A stretch of 64,000 nucleotides of DNA from Bradyrhizobium sp. ORS 285 (GTDB lineage Bacteria > Pseudomonadota > Alphaproteobacteria > Rhizobiales > Xanthobacteraceae): positions 6,685,001-6,749,000 of the forward strand of contig NZ_LT859959.1 of NCBI RefSeq assembly GCF_900176205.1, written 5' to 3'. The notes beneath the pieces were generated by a model that saw only the letters and a list, made by a program, of their open reading frames with translations, searched no databases and was not told the DNA's origin. Each line of letters starts with the position of its first letter. The stretch's first letter is position 1. The translations under genes and the position numbers were made by a program. Shown here in pieces: positions 54,443 to 64,000 of the stretch.

Positions 54443-54886
54443 CTACCCGGTCAGCGGCGGCACGTCGTCGGAGGTGCCGAGATCATCGGCACCGAGATCG
54501 GTCAGCTCGCATTCCAGGCACTCGACATCGAGCCGCAGCGCGCCGCCATGGGAGAACAGCAGCAGCGCACTGCCGGCGGGGGCCTCGGTGCCCGGATGGA
54601 ATTCGATGCCGATCAGCTCCAGCGCGGCATCGGGCGCGGCGAGATCGATGCGGCGCGACTTGCAGGCGAGCACGCGGTCGAAGCGCAATGCCGCCAGCAG
54701 CCGGCGCGGCTCGTTCTCGCCATGCAGCGCCTGCTCCCAGTCGAGCCGGTTCATGCCGATGACCAGCCGCTTCTCGGCCTGGCGCCAGATGATGTCGGCC
54801 GGCTGCACCCGCGCATCCTGCACATGGGCGGAGATCACGGCGAGATCGTCGGCGTCGAGCGCGATCAGTTTGAGCCGGTCGGTCAC
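54443..54886 (-). CDS. DUF2948 family protein
   Basis: 147 residues. Recognised as DUF2948 by LKLIALDADDLAVISAHVQD then AVVQ-like QPADIIWRQAEKRLVIGMNR, and by its position between murA and hisD, which is normal for Rhizobiales. Starts at GTG 54886, with AAGAGGATGATGTC upstream. Function unknown. Confidence 0.92.
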   Translation of the reverse strand: MTDRLKLIALDADDLAVISAHVQDARVQPADIIWRQAEKRLVIGMNRLDWEQALHGENEPRRLLAALRFDRVLACKSRRIDLAAPDAALELIGIEFHPGTEAPAGSALLLFSHGGALRLDVECLECELTDLGADDLGTSDDVPPLTG

Positions 54887-54907
54887 GACATCATCCTCTT
54901 GGCAGCC

Positions 54908-56197
54908 TCATTCGCGAATGCGCTCGATCGTCGCGCCGCAGGCCTTCAGCTTGTCTTCGAGCCGCTCGAAGCCGCGATCGAGATGGTAGACGCGGTTGAT
55001 CATGGTCTCGCCTTCCGCCGCCAGGCCTGCAATCACCAGCGACACCGAAGCGCGCAAATCGGTCGCCATGACAGGCGCGCCGCGCAGGGTCGAGATGCCC
55101 TCGATCCGCGCGGTCTCGCCGTCCAGACTGATACGCGCGCCGAAGCGGGCGAGTTCCTGGACGTGCATGAAACGGTTCTCGAAGATGGTCTCGGTGATCG
55201 CCGACGCACCCTGCGCCCGCACCATCAGCGCCATCAACTGGGCCTGCAGGTCGGTAGGGAAGCCGGGAAACGGCGCGGTCGTGACCTGCACCGGGCGGAT
55301 GCCGTGGCCGTTGCGGACGACACGAATGCCCTCGGCATCGCTCGAGATCTCGGCACCGGCTTCAGCCAGCACGTCGAGCGCGGATTGCAAGAGCTCCGGC
55401 CTCGCGCCGGCGAGTTGGACGTCGCCGCCGGTCATCGCGGTCGCGATCGCATAAGTGCCGGCCTCGATGCGGTCCGGCAGCACCGTATGCCGCGCGCCGT
55501 GCAGCGATGCCACGCCCTCGATCTCAATGCGTGGCGTGCCGGCGCCGGAGATACGCGCGCCCATCTTGTTGAGGCAGTCGGCCAGATCGCTGATCTCCGG
55601 CTCGCAGGCCGCGTTGGTGATGACAGTCGTGCCCTTGGCGAGCGCCGCGGCCATAACCGCGACGTGGGTGCCGCCGACGGTGACCTTGGGGAAATCGATC
55701 GTGCCGCCGCGCAGGCCGCCCGGCGCCTTGGCGACGACATAGCCGGCGTCGATGTCGATGCTGGCGCCGAGGCTCGTAAGCGCCATGATCAGGAGATCGA
55801 CCGGCCGCGTACCGATGGCGCAGCCGCCGGGCAAGGATACCCGCGCCTCGTGCATGCGCGCGAGCAGCGGCGCGATCACCCAGAAGCTGGCGCGCATCCG
55901 CGACACCAGCTCGTAAGGCGCCGTGGTGTCGATGATGTTGGCCGCCGAGATCTGCAAGGTCTGACCCTGGTACTGGCCATCGCCCGGGCGCTTGCCGACG
56001 GACATGATGTCCACGCCGTGATTGCCGAGAATACGCTGCAGCTGCGCGACGTCGGCCAGGCGCGGGACGTTGTCCAGGATCAGCGTCTCCGGCGTCAGAA
56101 GACCCGCGATCATCAGCGGCAGCGCGGCGTTCTTCGCGCCCGAAATCGGGATGATGCCGTGAAGCGGTTTGCCGCCGACGATGCGAATGCGATCCAT
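54908..56197 (-). CDS. murA: UDP-N-acetylglucosamine 1-carboxyvinyltransferase
   Basis: About 429 residues. Target of fosfomycin; first committed step of peptidoglycan. The active-site Cys is in [16 protein letters not shown], with [20 protein letters not shown] (Lys22-type) at the N terminus and GIPT-like [17 protein letters not shown]. Domain order and length match. ATG 56197 gives MDRIRI; the longer frame is rejected. It is first in the yacG-direction gene series. Confidence 0.97.
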   Translation of the reverse strand: MDRIRIVGGKPLHGIIPISGAKNAALPLMIAGLLTPETLILDNVPRLADVAQLQRILGNHGVDIMSVGKRPGDGQYQGQTLQISAANIIDTTAPYELVSRMRASFWVIAPLLARMHEARVSLPGGCAIGTRPVDLLIMALTSLGASIDIDAGYVVAKAPGGLRGGTIDFPKVTVGGTHVAVMAAALAKGTTVITNAACEPEISDLADCLNKMGARISGAGTPRIEIEGVASLHGARHTVLPDRIEAGTYAIATAMTGGDVQLAGARPELLQSALDVLAEAGAEISSDAEGIRVVRNGHGIRPVQVTTAPFPGFPTDLQAQLMALMVRAQGASAITETIFENRFMHVQELARFGARISLDGETARIEGISTLRGAPVMATDLRASVSLVIAGLAAEGETMINRVYHLDRGFERLEDKLKACGATIERIRE

Positions 56198-56336
56198 GCT
56201 GGTCCTGCTGAGCTGGCCGGGAGATTTGCCTAAGGTTGGCGCAACAGGACCGACATTACGGCGATTTGATGGGTTGGCAACGGCAGCTCGCAACCTCCGG
56301 ATATTCATCCCCGAACACCGCAATCGCCGCCGCGAA

Positions 56337-58055
56337 TCACACCGGCGGGACCAGCGCATCGGCGAGAAAGCCGTGCAGCGCCGCCACCACCTGGGCGCCC
56401 TCGCCGATGGCGCCGCCGACCCGCTTGACCGAGCCGGAGCGCACATCACCGACCGCAAAGACCCCGGGCACCGAGGTCTCCAGCGGCGACACCATCCGTC
56501 CGGCATTCTGCTCCGACTGCGCGCCGGTGACGACGAAGCCGGCGCGGTCGAGCGTCACGCCGCAATCGCCGAGCCAGCCGGTGGCCGGATCGGCGCCGAC
56601 GAACAGAAACAGATGGCTGATCTCGGCCGGTGTCTCCTCGCCGGACAGCCGGCTCTTCAAGGTGATGCGCTCGAGCCCGGTATCGGGACCACCATCGAGC
56701 CCGACCACCTCGGTGTTGAACAGGAGCTCGATGTTCGGCGTCGCCTCGATGCGCTCGATGAGATAACGCGACATCGATGCGGCGAGGCCGCCGCCGCGGA
56801 TGATCATCCGCACCTTCTTGACGTGCCCCGAGAGAAACACCGCGGCCTGCCCTGCGGAATTGCCGCCGCCGACCAGCGCAACCTCCTGTCCGGCGCACAG
56901 CCGCGCCTCGATCGGCGAGGCCCAGTACCAGATGCCGCGGCCCTCGAATTCCTTGAGCCGGTCGAGATCAGGCCTCCGATAGCGCGCGCCGCTGGCCACG
57001 ACGATCGAGCGCGCCCGCACCTCGTCGCCGCCCTCCAGCGCCAGCACGAAGGCGCCGTTCTTGCGCTCACAGTCGAGCGCGTTCACCGACACAGGGATCA
57101 TGATCTCGGCGCCGAACTTCTGCGCCTGGTTGAAGGCGCGCGCGGTCAGCGCGAGCCCGGTGATCCCGGTCGGAAAGCCGAAATAGTTCTCGATGCGGGC
57201 GCTGGCGCCGGCCTGGCCGCCGAAGGCGCGCGAATCCAAGACCGCGACCGACAGACCTTCGGAGGCGCCGTACACGGCGGTGGCAAGCCCCGCCGGGCCG
57301 CAACCGACCACGGCGACATCATAAATCTTCTCGCCGCGCGGACCGCCGATCATGCCGATGGCGCGGGCGAGCTCGGTCTCGCTCGGATTGCGCAGCACGC
57401 TGCCGTCGGAGACCACGACCAGCGGCAGCTCCGCGGGGGTCGGCGAATAGCGCGCGATCAGATCGGCCGCGTCATGATCCGTGGCGGGATCGAGCAGATG
57501 GTGCGGAAAGCCGTTGCGGGTGAGAAAGCTCTGCAGCCGCGCGATCGCGGCCGATTGCGGCGGGCCGATCATGACCGGGCCCCCGGCGCCGCCCTGAATG
57601 AGATTGACCCGGCGCAGGATCAGCGCCCGCATGATGCGCTCGCCGAGCTCGGCCTCGGCGATCAGCAATGCGCGCAGCTTGTCCGGGGGAATCAGGATGA
57701 CCTCGACCTCGCCTTCGGCGTGGCCGTCGACCAGCGCGACGCGGCCGGAGAGCTGGGCGATCTCGGCGAGAAACTGCCCTGGCCCCTGGTCGATGACCGG
57801 CGTGACATGGCCCAGGCCGTCGCGCTGGGTGATGGCGACATGGCCCTTGAGGATGACGAACATGCCCGGCCCCGGCTTGCCGGTCTCGAACAGGCACTCG
57901 CCGTCACGGTAGGTGCGGATCTCGCCGAAGCCGCGCAGGCGCGCAATCTCGGCCGGGGTCAGCTCCGGGAAGGTCTGCTCGAATCGGGCAAAGGTCTTCG
58001 CGAGCTCCGCGCCTGGTGCCGCTTCATTCGCCGTCGTCCCGTCAGTCGCCGTCAT
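56337..58055 (-). CDS. cNMP-binding / thioredoxin-reductase-like flavoprotein, no CxxC
   Basis: About 572 residues. An N-terminal cyclic-nucleotide-binding-like domain ([34 protein letters not shown]), a central glutaredoxin-like segment ([20 protein letters not shown]), and a TrxB-like flavoprotein with FAD loop [15 protein letters not shown] and NAD loop [16 protein letters not shown], ending [16 protein letters not shown]. Where TrxB has CATC this has WASP ([13 protein letters not shown]), so it cannot do the usual dithiol exchange. I chose ATG 58055, with GGGGAGCGTG upstream. Confidence 0.88.
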   Translation of the reverse strand: MTATDGTTANEAAPGAELAKTFARFEQTFPELTPAEIARLRGFGEIRTYRDGECLFETGKPGPGMFVILKGHVAITQRDGLGHVTPVIDQGPGQFLAEIAQLSGRVALVDGHAEGEVEVILIPPDKLRALLIAEAELGERIMRALILRRVNLIQGGAGGPVMIGPPQSAAIARLQSFLTRNGFPHHLLDPATDHDAADLIARYSPTPAELPLVVVSDGSVLRNPSETELARAIGMIGGPRGEKIYDVAVVGCGPAGLATAVYGASEGLSVAVLDSRAFGGQAGASARIENYFGFPTGITGLALTARAFNQAQKFGAEIMIPVSVNALDCERKNGAFVLALEGGDEVRARSIVVASGARYRRPDLDRLKEFEGRGIWYWASPIEARLCAGQEVALVGGGNSAGQAAVFLSGHVKKVRMIIRGGGLAASMSRYLIERIEATPNIELLFNTEVVGLDGGPDTGLERITLKSRLSGEETPAEISHLFLFVGADPATGWLGDCGVTLDRAGFVVTGAQSEQNAGRMVSPLETSVPGVFAVGDVRSGSVKRVGGAIGEGAQVVAALHGFLADALVPPV

Positions 58056-58077
58056 CACGCTCCCCGCTTCACTCTGC

Positions 58078-58257
58078 TCACTGCTTCGATTCGTCGGCGC
58101 TTTCGACAGCAGCGGCATCGATACTCTCCCTCTCGACAGCCGCCTGGCTCCGCTCCCGGCTCTGCGCCTTGCGCCGCTTGAGGTTCTCGCGCAGCGCCTG
58201 CTTCAGCCGCTCCTCGCGCGCGGTTTTCGGCGCCGCCGGCTTGCTCTGATCGGTCAT
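58078..58257 (-). CDS. Small charged hypothetical protein
   Basis: About 59 residues, very rich in Lys, Arg, Glu and Ala (REERLKQALRENLKRRKAQS), probably one long helix. GGGGAAGGGGG lies immediately upstream of ATG 58257. It lies 22 bases before the flavoprotein start, in the same direction. Not a named family. Confidence 0.7.
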   Translation of the reverse strand: MTDQSKPAAPKTAREERLKQALRENLKRRKAQSRERSQAAVERESIDAAAVESADESKQ

Positions 58258-58608
58258 CCCCCTTCCCCGGTCATCTTTTACCAGAAGCACAATCGGTGCT
58301 GCGGACGCGAAAGCCAAGAGGGACGCGCCGCAGACGGTAAGTTCCGCTGCGTACTGCGTCGCCTGCCCGGATGGGGAGTTGCGGGGGGCACCACGTTGAT
58401 TTCCGCCTCTTCCGACCGCATGCAGCGACAAACGCCGTCCGAACCGGCAATTTCGGACCGATTCGGGGCTCTTTCGCCCGGTTTCGGCGAAAAGCATCTG
58501 CGTCTTTCCCCGAAAACCGGGCGAGCCGCGCTTGCGCATGTCCGGACCTTGTGGCAAGAACCGCCCGCGTTCGGGCGCGGCCTTCGGGCCGGCCCCAGTC
58601 GCGTTCCT

Positions 58609-58683
<75 letters not shown>

Positions 58684-58857
58684 TCTCGTTCTCCCCCGAC
58701 ACAGATCCGCACCAACTCGGCCTCATGGTTCTCAAGGCGATGCAAGCGCATCGCCTGAACGCGCCGCGTTTGGCGATCGTCGTGACCGCTTGGTTCGGGC
58801 GCGGCGCACCATGAGGGGCGAGGCGTGAGATTGCAGCGGCACCGCGACTCTCCCTCT

Positions 58858-58900
58858 CCTGAGGAGACCGCCGGAGGCGGTCGTCTCGAAGGATGTGCCA
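58858..58900. repeat. Short dispersed repeat (CCTGAGGAG...GTCTCGAAGGATG)
   Basis: TCCTGAGGAGACCGCCGGAG then GGTCGTCTCGAAGGATG. An inverted GACCGCC/GGCGGTC core is flanked by short conserved ends. A similar unit is at 62290. The 58684-58927 gap holds nothing else recognised. Confidence 0.7.
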
Positions 58901-58927
58901 CGAGCACGATGCTCGCCACAGCACGCC

Positions 58928-60658
58928 TCACCGCGGCAACAGATTCTCCTTCGCCAGATCGATCACCTCGTCGCCGCGGCCGCTCATGACGGCGCGGATC
59001 AGCCAGACGCTGAAGCCCTTGACCTGCTCGAGGCCGATGGTTGGCGGCATCGACAGCTCCTGGGTGGCGGTGACGACGTCGAGCACCGACGGGCCGTCAT
59101 GCGCCAGCCACTCGCTGACGGCGCCCGGCAATTCGCCGGGATCCTCGACGCGGCGGCCGTGGATGCCCATGGCCTTCGCCATCGCGGCGAAATCCGGATT
59201 CTCCAGGCTGGTGCCGTGCTCGACGAAGCCCGACGCCTTCATCTCCAGCGCGACGAAGCCGAGCGTGCCGTTGTTGTAGATCACGACCTTCACCGGCAGC
59301 TTCATCTGCTTCAAGGTGATGAGATCGCCCATCAGCATCGCGAAGCCGCCATCGCCCGACAAGGAGATCACCTGCCGCCCGGCCTGCGCCGCCTGGATGC
59401 CGATGGCCTGCGACATTGCATTGGCCATCGAGCCGTGCACCAGCGAGCCGCTCAGACGGCGGCGGCCGTTCATGGCGATGTAGCGCGCGGCCCAGATGGT
59501 CGGCATGCCGACGTCGAAGGTGAAGACCGCGTCATCGGACGCGGTCTCGCTGATCAGCCGCGTCAGATATTGCGGATGGATCGGGCGGCGGCCGGGCGTG
59601 CCGACGGCGAGATCGTCGAGGCCTTTGCGCGCGGAGGCATAGCGCTTGAGGTTCTCGTCGAGATGCTGGCGATCCGACTTCGTCGCGAGCTTCGGCAGCA
59701 GCGCGCGAATGGTCTCCCCGACATCGCCGACCACGCCGACATCGAGCCGCGCGCGGCGGCCGAGCTGGCTTGGCCTGATGTCGACCTGCGCGATTCTGAT
59801 GTCGGATGGAATGAACTGCTTGTAGGGGAAGTCGGTGCCGAGCATCAGCAGCGTGTCGCAGCTGTGCATGGCGTGATAGCCGGAGGAGAAGCCGATGAAG
59901 CCGGTGAGGCCGACATCATAGGGATTGTCGTATTCGACATGCTCCTTGCCACCGAGCGCATGCACGATCGGGCTCTTCAGGGTCTCCGCAAGCTGCATCA
60001 GCTCGGCATGGGCGCCGGCACAGCCGCGGCCACAGAACAACGTGACGCGCTCTCCCGTGTTGAGCAGCACGGCCAATGCGTCGAGCTGCGGCTCGGCCGG
60101 GCGCACCACTGGCTTCGGCGGCAAGAGGCCGATCGTCGGCGGCAGCGCCCGCTTCGGCGCGGCCTTCAGCGCCACGTCGCCGGGAATGACGATCACCGCG
60201 ACGCCGCGCTCGCCGACCGCAGCGCGGATCGCATTGTCCAGCACGAACGGCATCTGCGAGGGATCGGAGATCAGCTCGCAATACACGCTGCATTCGCGGA
60301 ACAGATTTTGCGGATGCGTCTCCTGGAAGTAGCCGCCGCCGATCTCGCTCGACGGAATATGCGCGGCGATCGCCAGCACTGGGGTGCGGCTGCGCTGCGC
60401 GTCATAAAGACCGTTGATGAGATGCAGATTGCCCGGGCCGCAGGAGCCGGCGCAGACGGCGAGCTCTCCCGTGATCTGCGATTCACCTGATGCTGCGAAG
60501 GCCGCGGCCTCCTCATGGCGAACATGCACCCAGTCGATCGTCTTGCGGACGCGCAGCGACTCCGTCAGCCCGTTCAGGCTGTCGCCGACGACGCCATAGA
60601 TACGTTTCACGCCGGCAGTCTCGAGCGTCTCGACGATCTGGTCTGCTAGGGTGGCCAT
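58928..60658 (-). CDS. Thiamine-pyrophosphate enzyme, pyruvate oxidase (quinone)-like
   Basis: About 576 residues. The N-terminal TPP domain has [20 protein letters not shown] with the cofactor Glu, the middle domain binds a nucleotide, and the C-terminal TPP domain has [20 protein letters not shown] (GDG...N motif) and YNNGTLGFV. Best match is PoxB (pyruvate:ubiquinone oxidoreductase, EC 1.2.5.1), which decarboxylates pyruvate to acetate at the membrane; other TPP oxidases are possible. ATG 60658. Confidence 0.9.
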   Translation of the reverse strand: MATLADQIVETLETAGVKRIYGVVGDSLNGLTESLRVRKTIDWVHVRHEEAAAFAASGESQITGELAVCAGSCGPGNLHLINGLYDAQRSRTPVLAIAAHIPSSEIGGGYFQETHPQNLFRECSVYCELISDPSQMPFVLDNAIRAAVGERGVAVIVIPGDVALKAAPKRALPPTIGLLPPKPVVRPAEPQLDALAVLLNTGERVTLFCGRGCAGAHAELMQLAETLKSPIVHALGGKEHVEYDNPYDVGLTGFIGFSSGYHAMHSCDTLLMLGTDFPYKQFIPSDIRIAQVDIRPSQLGRRARLDVGVVGDVGETIRALLPKLATKSDRQHLDENLKRYASARKGLDDLAVGTPGRRPIHPQYLTRLISETASDDAVFTFDVGMPTIWAARYIAMNGRRRLSGSLVHGSMANAMSQAIGIQAAQAGRQVISLSGDGGFAMLMGDLITLKQMKLPVKVVIYNNGTLGFVALEMKASGFVEHGTSLENPDFAAMAKAMGIHGRRVEDPGELPGAVSEWLAHDGPSVLDVVTATQELSMPPTIGLEQVKGFSVWLIRAVMSGRGDEVIDLAKENLLPR

Positions 60659-61483
60659 GAGCTGATCAATCCTGTGGTCATGAGAAGGGCCGCACGGCGC
60701 GACCTCCGTCGATCCGGTGTCGTACCTTGCACGAGCCGGGCCAACCCAATCAAAAACCCGCGTAACGCAAGAGTTCCAGACGGCGGCATGCAACGGAGAC
60801 GATGACGGGGACATGACAGCGCCCGATCGCGGGCCATGACAACGCATCCTCGCGACGCATCCTGCGTCCGAGCTTTGCTTGCAAGACCGCCCTCTAACAA
60901 TCGAGGGCGCAGGGAAGGCCGGGAGCCTGCCGCCCCCATGGCCCGCCTGCAGAAAAAGAATGCAGGCGGCAGTCACCACAGGTTCGGCTGGGACATCCCG
61001 GCCCTCCCTGCGCGATGGGCTTACGAATTATACGCGATCTCCCTGGGGACCGGCTGTCTTGCCCCCATCACCCGCCATGCGCGCGAGGCACATCACGAGC
61101 TTGACCTCAGCACCGGGAGGCCAGGACCACGCGACTTCTCCGTCCGCATCGAAACTGTTCGTCCGCTCGCGAATGCGTAGCTGCAACTCCGATCCGGCCA
61201 CCGCATCCCACGCTCAACGCTCGTGACGACTCGCGAAGCGCCCCTCGTTGATGAGCACGGGACGGCCGGAAATGTGCAGGTGATTTGCCCGACGACACAA
61301 GCCGAAATGCTGCGGCAAACTGGCACGACGGGCAGTTTGGGCATAAGAGATATGCGAAAGCACTTGCGGGCTCGATGTCCACCGCCGACCGAGACCGACG
61401 CAACGAAACCCCAAGCGAAAAAGAAGACGACCAAGCCAAGCTGCTTCGACCGTAAGTCCTTACTACAGTTCTGAGATGCGTCC
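60659..61483. repeat. Degenerate dispersed repeat region
   Basis: About 825 bases without a credible gene. Arms GCGCAGGGAAGGCCG (60907-60921) and CGGCCCTCCCTGCGC (60999-61013) match those at 50180/50273. The segment from about 61279 (GATTTGCCCGACG through CACGACGGGCAGTTTGGGCA) is the uninterrupted version of the sequence into which the IS1182 is inserted. The open frames here are low-complexity. Confidence 0.7.
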
Positions 61484-61691
61484 ATGTCCCTGATCGACCG
61501 CCTGTTGCCGAACTACCAGTTCTCCGAGCGGCACGAGACGCAACCTGATGTTCCTGCCCTATTGGCTCGTGATCCGGCCAGTGAGCAGTCTAATCCGGCG
61601 GCGCATGCTCGGCGCCATCATGCAGACGGCGGAGCAACGGAGAATGGACCCAGCCGCAGCCAGAAAACTGGATCCGCGCGGGGATTGTTGA
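61484..61691 (+). pseudogene. DUF2867-like pseudogene (N and C ends only)
   Basis: The frame opens MSLIDRLLPNYQFSERHE, a start I associate with DUF2867 proteins, then after a frame change reads FLPYWLVIRPVSSLIRRRML and ends LDPRGDC at 61691. The usual middle (about 100 residues) is missing. An internal deletion of a once full-length gene explains both ends. It is directly upstream of a small intact gene. Confidence 0.6.
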
Positions 61692-61737
61692 CTCCGATGT
61701 TTCGATCGTGGACCGTACCGGCATCGGGAGCGATGAG

Positions 61738-62055
61738 ATGGTGAGCCCGGAGCTGGCGGCACAATGGACGATGGTGAGGGCCCTGCTCGGCCGGGCTCAG
61801 GCGACGCTTCCGTCGCCTCCGCTCCGGCATGTGCAGGCCTGCGCCAAGCTGTACGAGGATTTTGCTGACTATCTCGAGCAGAACGAGCTCGAGCTTGCGC
61901 TCGACACGCTGATGGAGCTCGGCCATCTCACCTCGCCCGGCGGCGGCTTCTGGCGGGACCTGGAGCGCGCCGCCGAGGTCATGGGCCTGACCGACCGGGT
62001 GGTGGCGCTGAGGCAGGCGCTGCCTTCAGCGCCGCTGCCCCCGGACGGCGAGTAG
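61738..62055 (+). CDS. Conserved small helical protein
   Basis: About 105 residues, mostly helical (LRHVQACAKLYEDFADYLEQ, NELELALDTLMELGHL, WRDLERAAEVMGLTDRVVAL). GGGAGCGATGAG supports ATG 61738. No known domain was recognised. It lies between the DUF2867 pseudogene and the ribitol-dehydrogenase-like gene. Confidence 0.68.
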   Translation: MVSPELAAQWTMVRALLGRAQATLPSPPLRHVQACAKLYEDFADYLEQNELELALDTLMELGHLTSPGGGFWRDLERAAEVMGLTDRVVALRQALPSAPLPPDGE

Positions 62056-62441
62056 GCTTGAAGATGACTTGAAGGTGAGTTGGAGATGATCAGCGCAGCG
62101 ATCCCCGCACGCGGCGGGGCGATCGCATATGGCTCGGCACTCCTCAGGGCCTCGTGGTTCGAGACGCGCCGAAGCCGGCACTCCTCACCATGAGGGTCTG
62201 ACACCGAGGACGGTCCTGCACATCGACCATGAACACCTCGAGAGGCGTGTTCATGGAGAGGGTTTGAGAATCCCGTCGCGAAACAGGCCTCGTCCTGAGG
62301 AGCCCGCCCGAGGCGGGCGTCTCGAAGGACGGTGGGAGGCGCGCTGCGGCTGCGAGCTTTGCTCATATGCAATCTTCCTGGCGCGGGCGTGGCGAGCTAA
62401 ACTGAAGTTGTCGCGACGGCGCCCATCGATCACTCACCCGG
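62056..62441. repeat. Short dispersed repeats between convergent genes
   Basis: A 386-base gap with units such as GGTTCGAGACGCGCC and TCCTGAGGAGCCCGCCCGAG then GCGGGCGTCTCGAAGGACGG, like the unit at 58858. No gene seen. Confidence 0.6.
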
Positions 62442-63170
62442 TTACAAATCGAAATTCGTCGGCAGCATTACGACGTCGCGGATGGTCATGCCGCGCGGGC
62501 GCGTCAGCATGAACATCACGACATTGGCGACCTCGGCCGGCTCCAGCAGGCTGCCGGATTCGCGCGCTTCCTTCAGCTTCTCGGCCGGCCAGTCGGCGAT
62601 CAGCGCGGTCACCACAGGGCCCGGCGAGATCGCACCGATGCGGATGCCGTGCTTGAAGACCTGGCGGCGCGTGGTCTGCACGAAGCAGTCGATCGCCCAT
62701 TTCGAGGAGGCATAGACCGGCTCCCACGGCGTCGGATAGTGCGCGGCCAGCGAGCTGGTGACGATGATGTCGCCGGAGCCGCGCGCGATCATGTGCGGCA
62801 GCACGTCGCGGACGTTCTTGATCACGACATTGACGTTGAGATTGAGCATGCGGTCGATCGCATCGGTCTTGGCGTCGACGAGATCGCCGCCGAGATAGCT
62901 GCCGGCATTGGCGTGGAAGATGTCGAGCCGGCCGGCCGCGTCGAGCACGCGCGGCAACAGGGTGGCGCAGTCCGTCGCATCGAGCAGGTCGATGACCACC
63001 GGGATCACCGCGTCGCCATGGCGCTCGCGCAGGCGCGCCAGTGCGGCGGCGTCGCGATCGATCATGACGACGCGCGCGCCGGCGGCCAGCATCGCCTCGC
63101 TGCTGGCGAGCCCGATGCCTGACGCCGCACCGGTGACGGCCGCCACCTTGCCTTCGAGTTCCCTGGTCAT
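62442..63170 (-). CDS. Ribitol-2-dehydrogenase-like SDR
   Basis: About 242 residues. SDR motifs: AAVTGAASGIGLASSEAMLA, NANAG-like FHANAGSYLGGDLVDA, catalytic Ser in IIVTSSLAAHYPT, Tyr/Lys in PVYASSKWAID. Strings HANAGSYLGGDL, LNLNVNVVIKNVRDVLPHM and MTIRDVVMLPTNFDL resemble RbtD, which oxidises ribitol to D-ribulose with NAD; this is from memory. GGGAGGATGCG supports ATG 63170. It lies 36 kb from the FGGY kinase and is not in its operon. Confidence 0.85.
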   Translation of the reverse strand: MTRELEGKVAAVTGAASGIGLASSEAMLAAGARVVMIDRDAAALARLRERHGDAVIPVVIDLLDATDCATLLPRVLDAAGRLDIFHANAGSYLGGDLVDAKTDAIDRMLNLNVNVVIKNVRDVLPHMIARGSGDIIVTSSLAAHYPTPWEPVYASSKWAIDCFVQTTRRQVFKHGIRIGAISPGPVVTALIADWPAEKLKEARESGSLLEPAEVANVVMFMLTRPRGMTIRDVVMLPTNFDL

Positions 63171-63277
63171 CGCATCCTCCCTGTTGGGACACATCCTAGC
63201 GCAGTTCGGATGCGCCTGCTGCTGATCGGTTTGGACCCAACACACCATCCGCGCGTTTGCTCACCACCGCACCAACG

Positions 63278-64000
63278 ATGAGTCCGATGGAGACGATCGA
63301 CGCTTATCTCGCCCGCAAGCATCAGGAACTCAAGCTCCTGAACGGCTGCCTGCGGCGGCCGCACGCGCTGCCGATGCCTCGCACGGTCGGCGAGGTTATC
63401 AGGCAGAAGTTTCAGCTCGCCGCCGCGCTCAAGGCGGAGCACGCCCTGAACGACTGGACCGCGACCGAGACGGCCTGGGCGGACGCGGACGATCACCGCG
63501 CCGGCCCGTTCGCGTTCGCCTACGACTATCAGCGCGCGGATCTCGAGGTGCGCGGGCCGTCGTTCTATGCGGCCGGCAATGATATCGCGGACACGCTCTA
63601 TACGATCTCCGGCATGGCGGCGATTGCGGCGCTGCTGCTGGCGACGCGGCCGGTGCTCGGCGAGGCTGACCTGCTGATGCTGCCGGGCTCCTATGGCGAG
63701 ACCCAGGAGCTGGTCGAGGCGCATGCGCGGCATCTGCATCCCCTGGCGCTGACGCGCGACCTCGCCGACGCGCTGGCGCAGCGATCATCCAAAGCGAGGC
63801 TGCTGCTGCTCGATTCCAGCACGACGGCCGCGCGGTTCGAAGCCGTGCTGCGCTGCCGACGCCCGGCGCTCGATCTCTTGATCTTCGACACGACGTGCTT
63901 TGCCAATGGTTCGGGCCGCATCCGCCGCGTGCTCGCATGGGCGCGACGCTCGCGCGTGCCGGTCGTAATGGTGCGCAGCCACACCAAGCTGGATTCGCTC
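63278..64000 (+). CDS. PLP-fold (type I)-like protein, cut by right edge
   Basis: 241 codons are visible from ATG 63278 (or 63287) without a stop. The pattern YTISGMAAIAALLLATRPVL, LLLLDSSTTA, DLLIFDTTCFANGSGRIRRV and VVMVRSHTKLDSL is that of type I PLP enzymes, with Lys in HTKLDS as the candidate Schiff-base lysine. The C-terminal part is outside. Substrate unknown; could be a cysteine/methionine-metabolism-type lyase relative or a degenerate homologue. Confidence 0.65.
   Translation, partial: MSPMETIDAYLARKHQELKLLNGCLRRPHALPMPRTVGEVIRQKFQLAAALKAEHALNDWTATETAWADADDHRAGPFAFAYDYQRADLEVRGPSFYAAGNDIADTLYTISGMAAIAALLLATRPVLGEADLLMLPGSYGETQELVEAHARHLHPLALTRDLADALAQRSSKARLLLLDSSTTAARFEAVLRCRRPALDLLIFDTTCFANGSGRIRRVLAWARRSRVPVVMVRSHTKLDSL

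Noticed and set aside
53372..56233. Open frame of 953 codons opposite hisD, DUF2948 and murA
   Set aside because: Composition (Asp/Arg/Gly/His repeats) is typical of antisense frames; three conserved genes on the other strand explain the openness.
60836..61226. Plus-strand frames of 114 and 115 codons
   Set aside because: They lie in dispersed repeat sequence also seen at 50180 and are low-complexity.

Overview
The window is high-GC, densely packed chromosomal DNA from an alphaproteobacterium, most likely Bradyrhizobium or a close relative (Nitrobacteraceae/Bradyrhizobiaceae). This rests on protein resemblance, on the run yacG - maf - phosphatase - UPF0262 - hisD - DUF2948 - murA, on an alphaproteobacterial SOS box (GTTC-N7-GTTC), and on many intergenic palindromic repeats that I know from this group. 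I could not run a database search, so the assignment is an inference.

1-13.6 kb holds mostly housekeeping and metabolic singletons: a TPR protein cut by the left edge, a membrane protein, an SDR, a complete TAXI-type TRAP transporter operon (receptor, hairpin, fused permease, DUF1850), small exported proteins, a NUDIX hydrolase, a hotdog thioesterase, an aldo/keto reductase with a TPR partner, and a 3-hydroxyisobutyrate-dehydrogenase-like enzyme. 13.6-20.4 kb looks like a catabolic cluster: an M24-fold hydrolase, a LacI regulator with a perfect palindrome between the two, an IpdAB-like CoA-transferase-family pair, an N-acyl-D-amino-acid deacylase and a zinc alcohol dehydrogenase. 20.7-33.1 kb is a carbohydrate block on the minus strand: SorC regulator, binding protein, two permeases, ABC ATPase, polyol-type SDR, FGGY kinase, PfkB kinase, then glgC and glgA. 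It suggests uptake and oxidation of a sugar alcohol, phosphorylation of the ketose, and a neighbouring route to glycogen.

33.4-40.9 kb carries a possible [2Fe-2S] thioredoxin-fold protein, an acidic cytoplasmic protein, a stand-alone FlgC-like rod protein, a DUF4149 protein, ubiG, a serine-hydrolase lipoprotein and an outer-membrane-type protein. 41.0-50.7 kb is an accessory region. It has a complete IS66 element with inverted ends and an 8-bp target duplication, REP-like palindromes and a REP-transposase remnant around an AT-richer hydrolase gene, a two-gene HEPN-type operon divergent from an SOS box and a decayed small gene, an orphan higA, and an IS1182 element sitting in a dispersed repeat. 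The HEPN operon is the best candidate for an undescribed system.

50.7-58.7 kb returns to conserved core genes: tRNA-Phe, yacG to murA, a cNMP-binding/thioredoxin-reductase-like fusion and tRNA-Thr. 58.9-64 kb has a pyruvate-oxidase-like enzyme, about 0.8 kb of degenerate repeat, a DUF2867 pseudogene, a ribitol-dehydrogenase-like SDR and a PLP-fold-like protein cut by the right edge. No rRNA, CRISPR array, integrase or prophage was seen.
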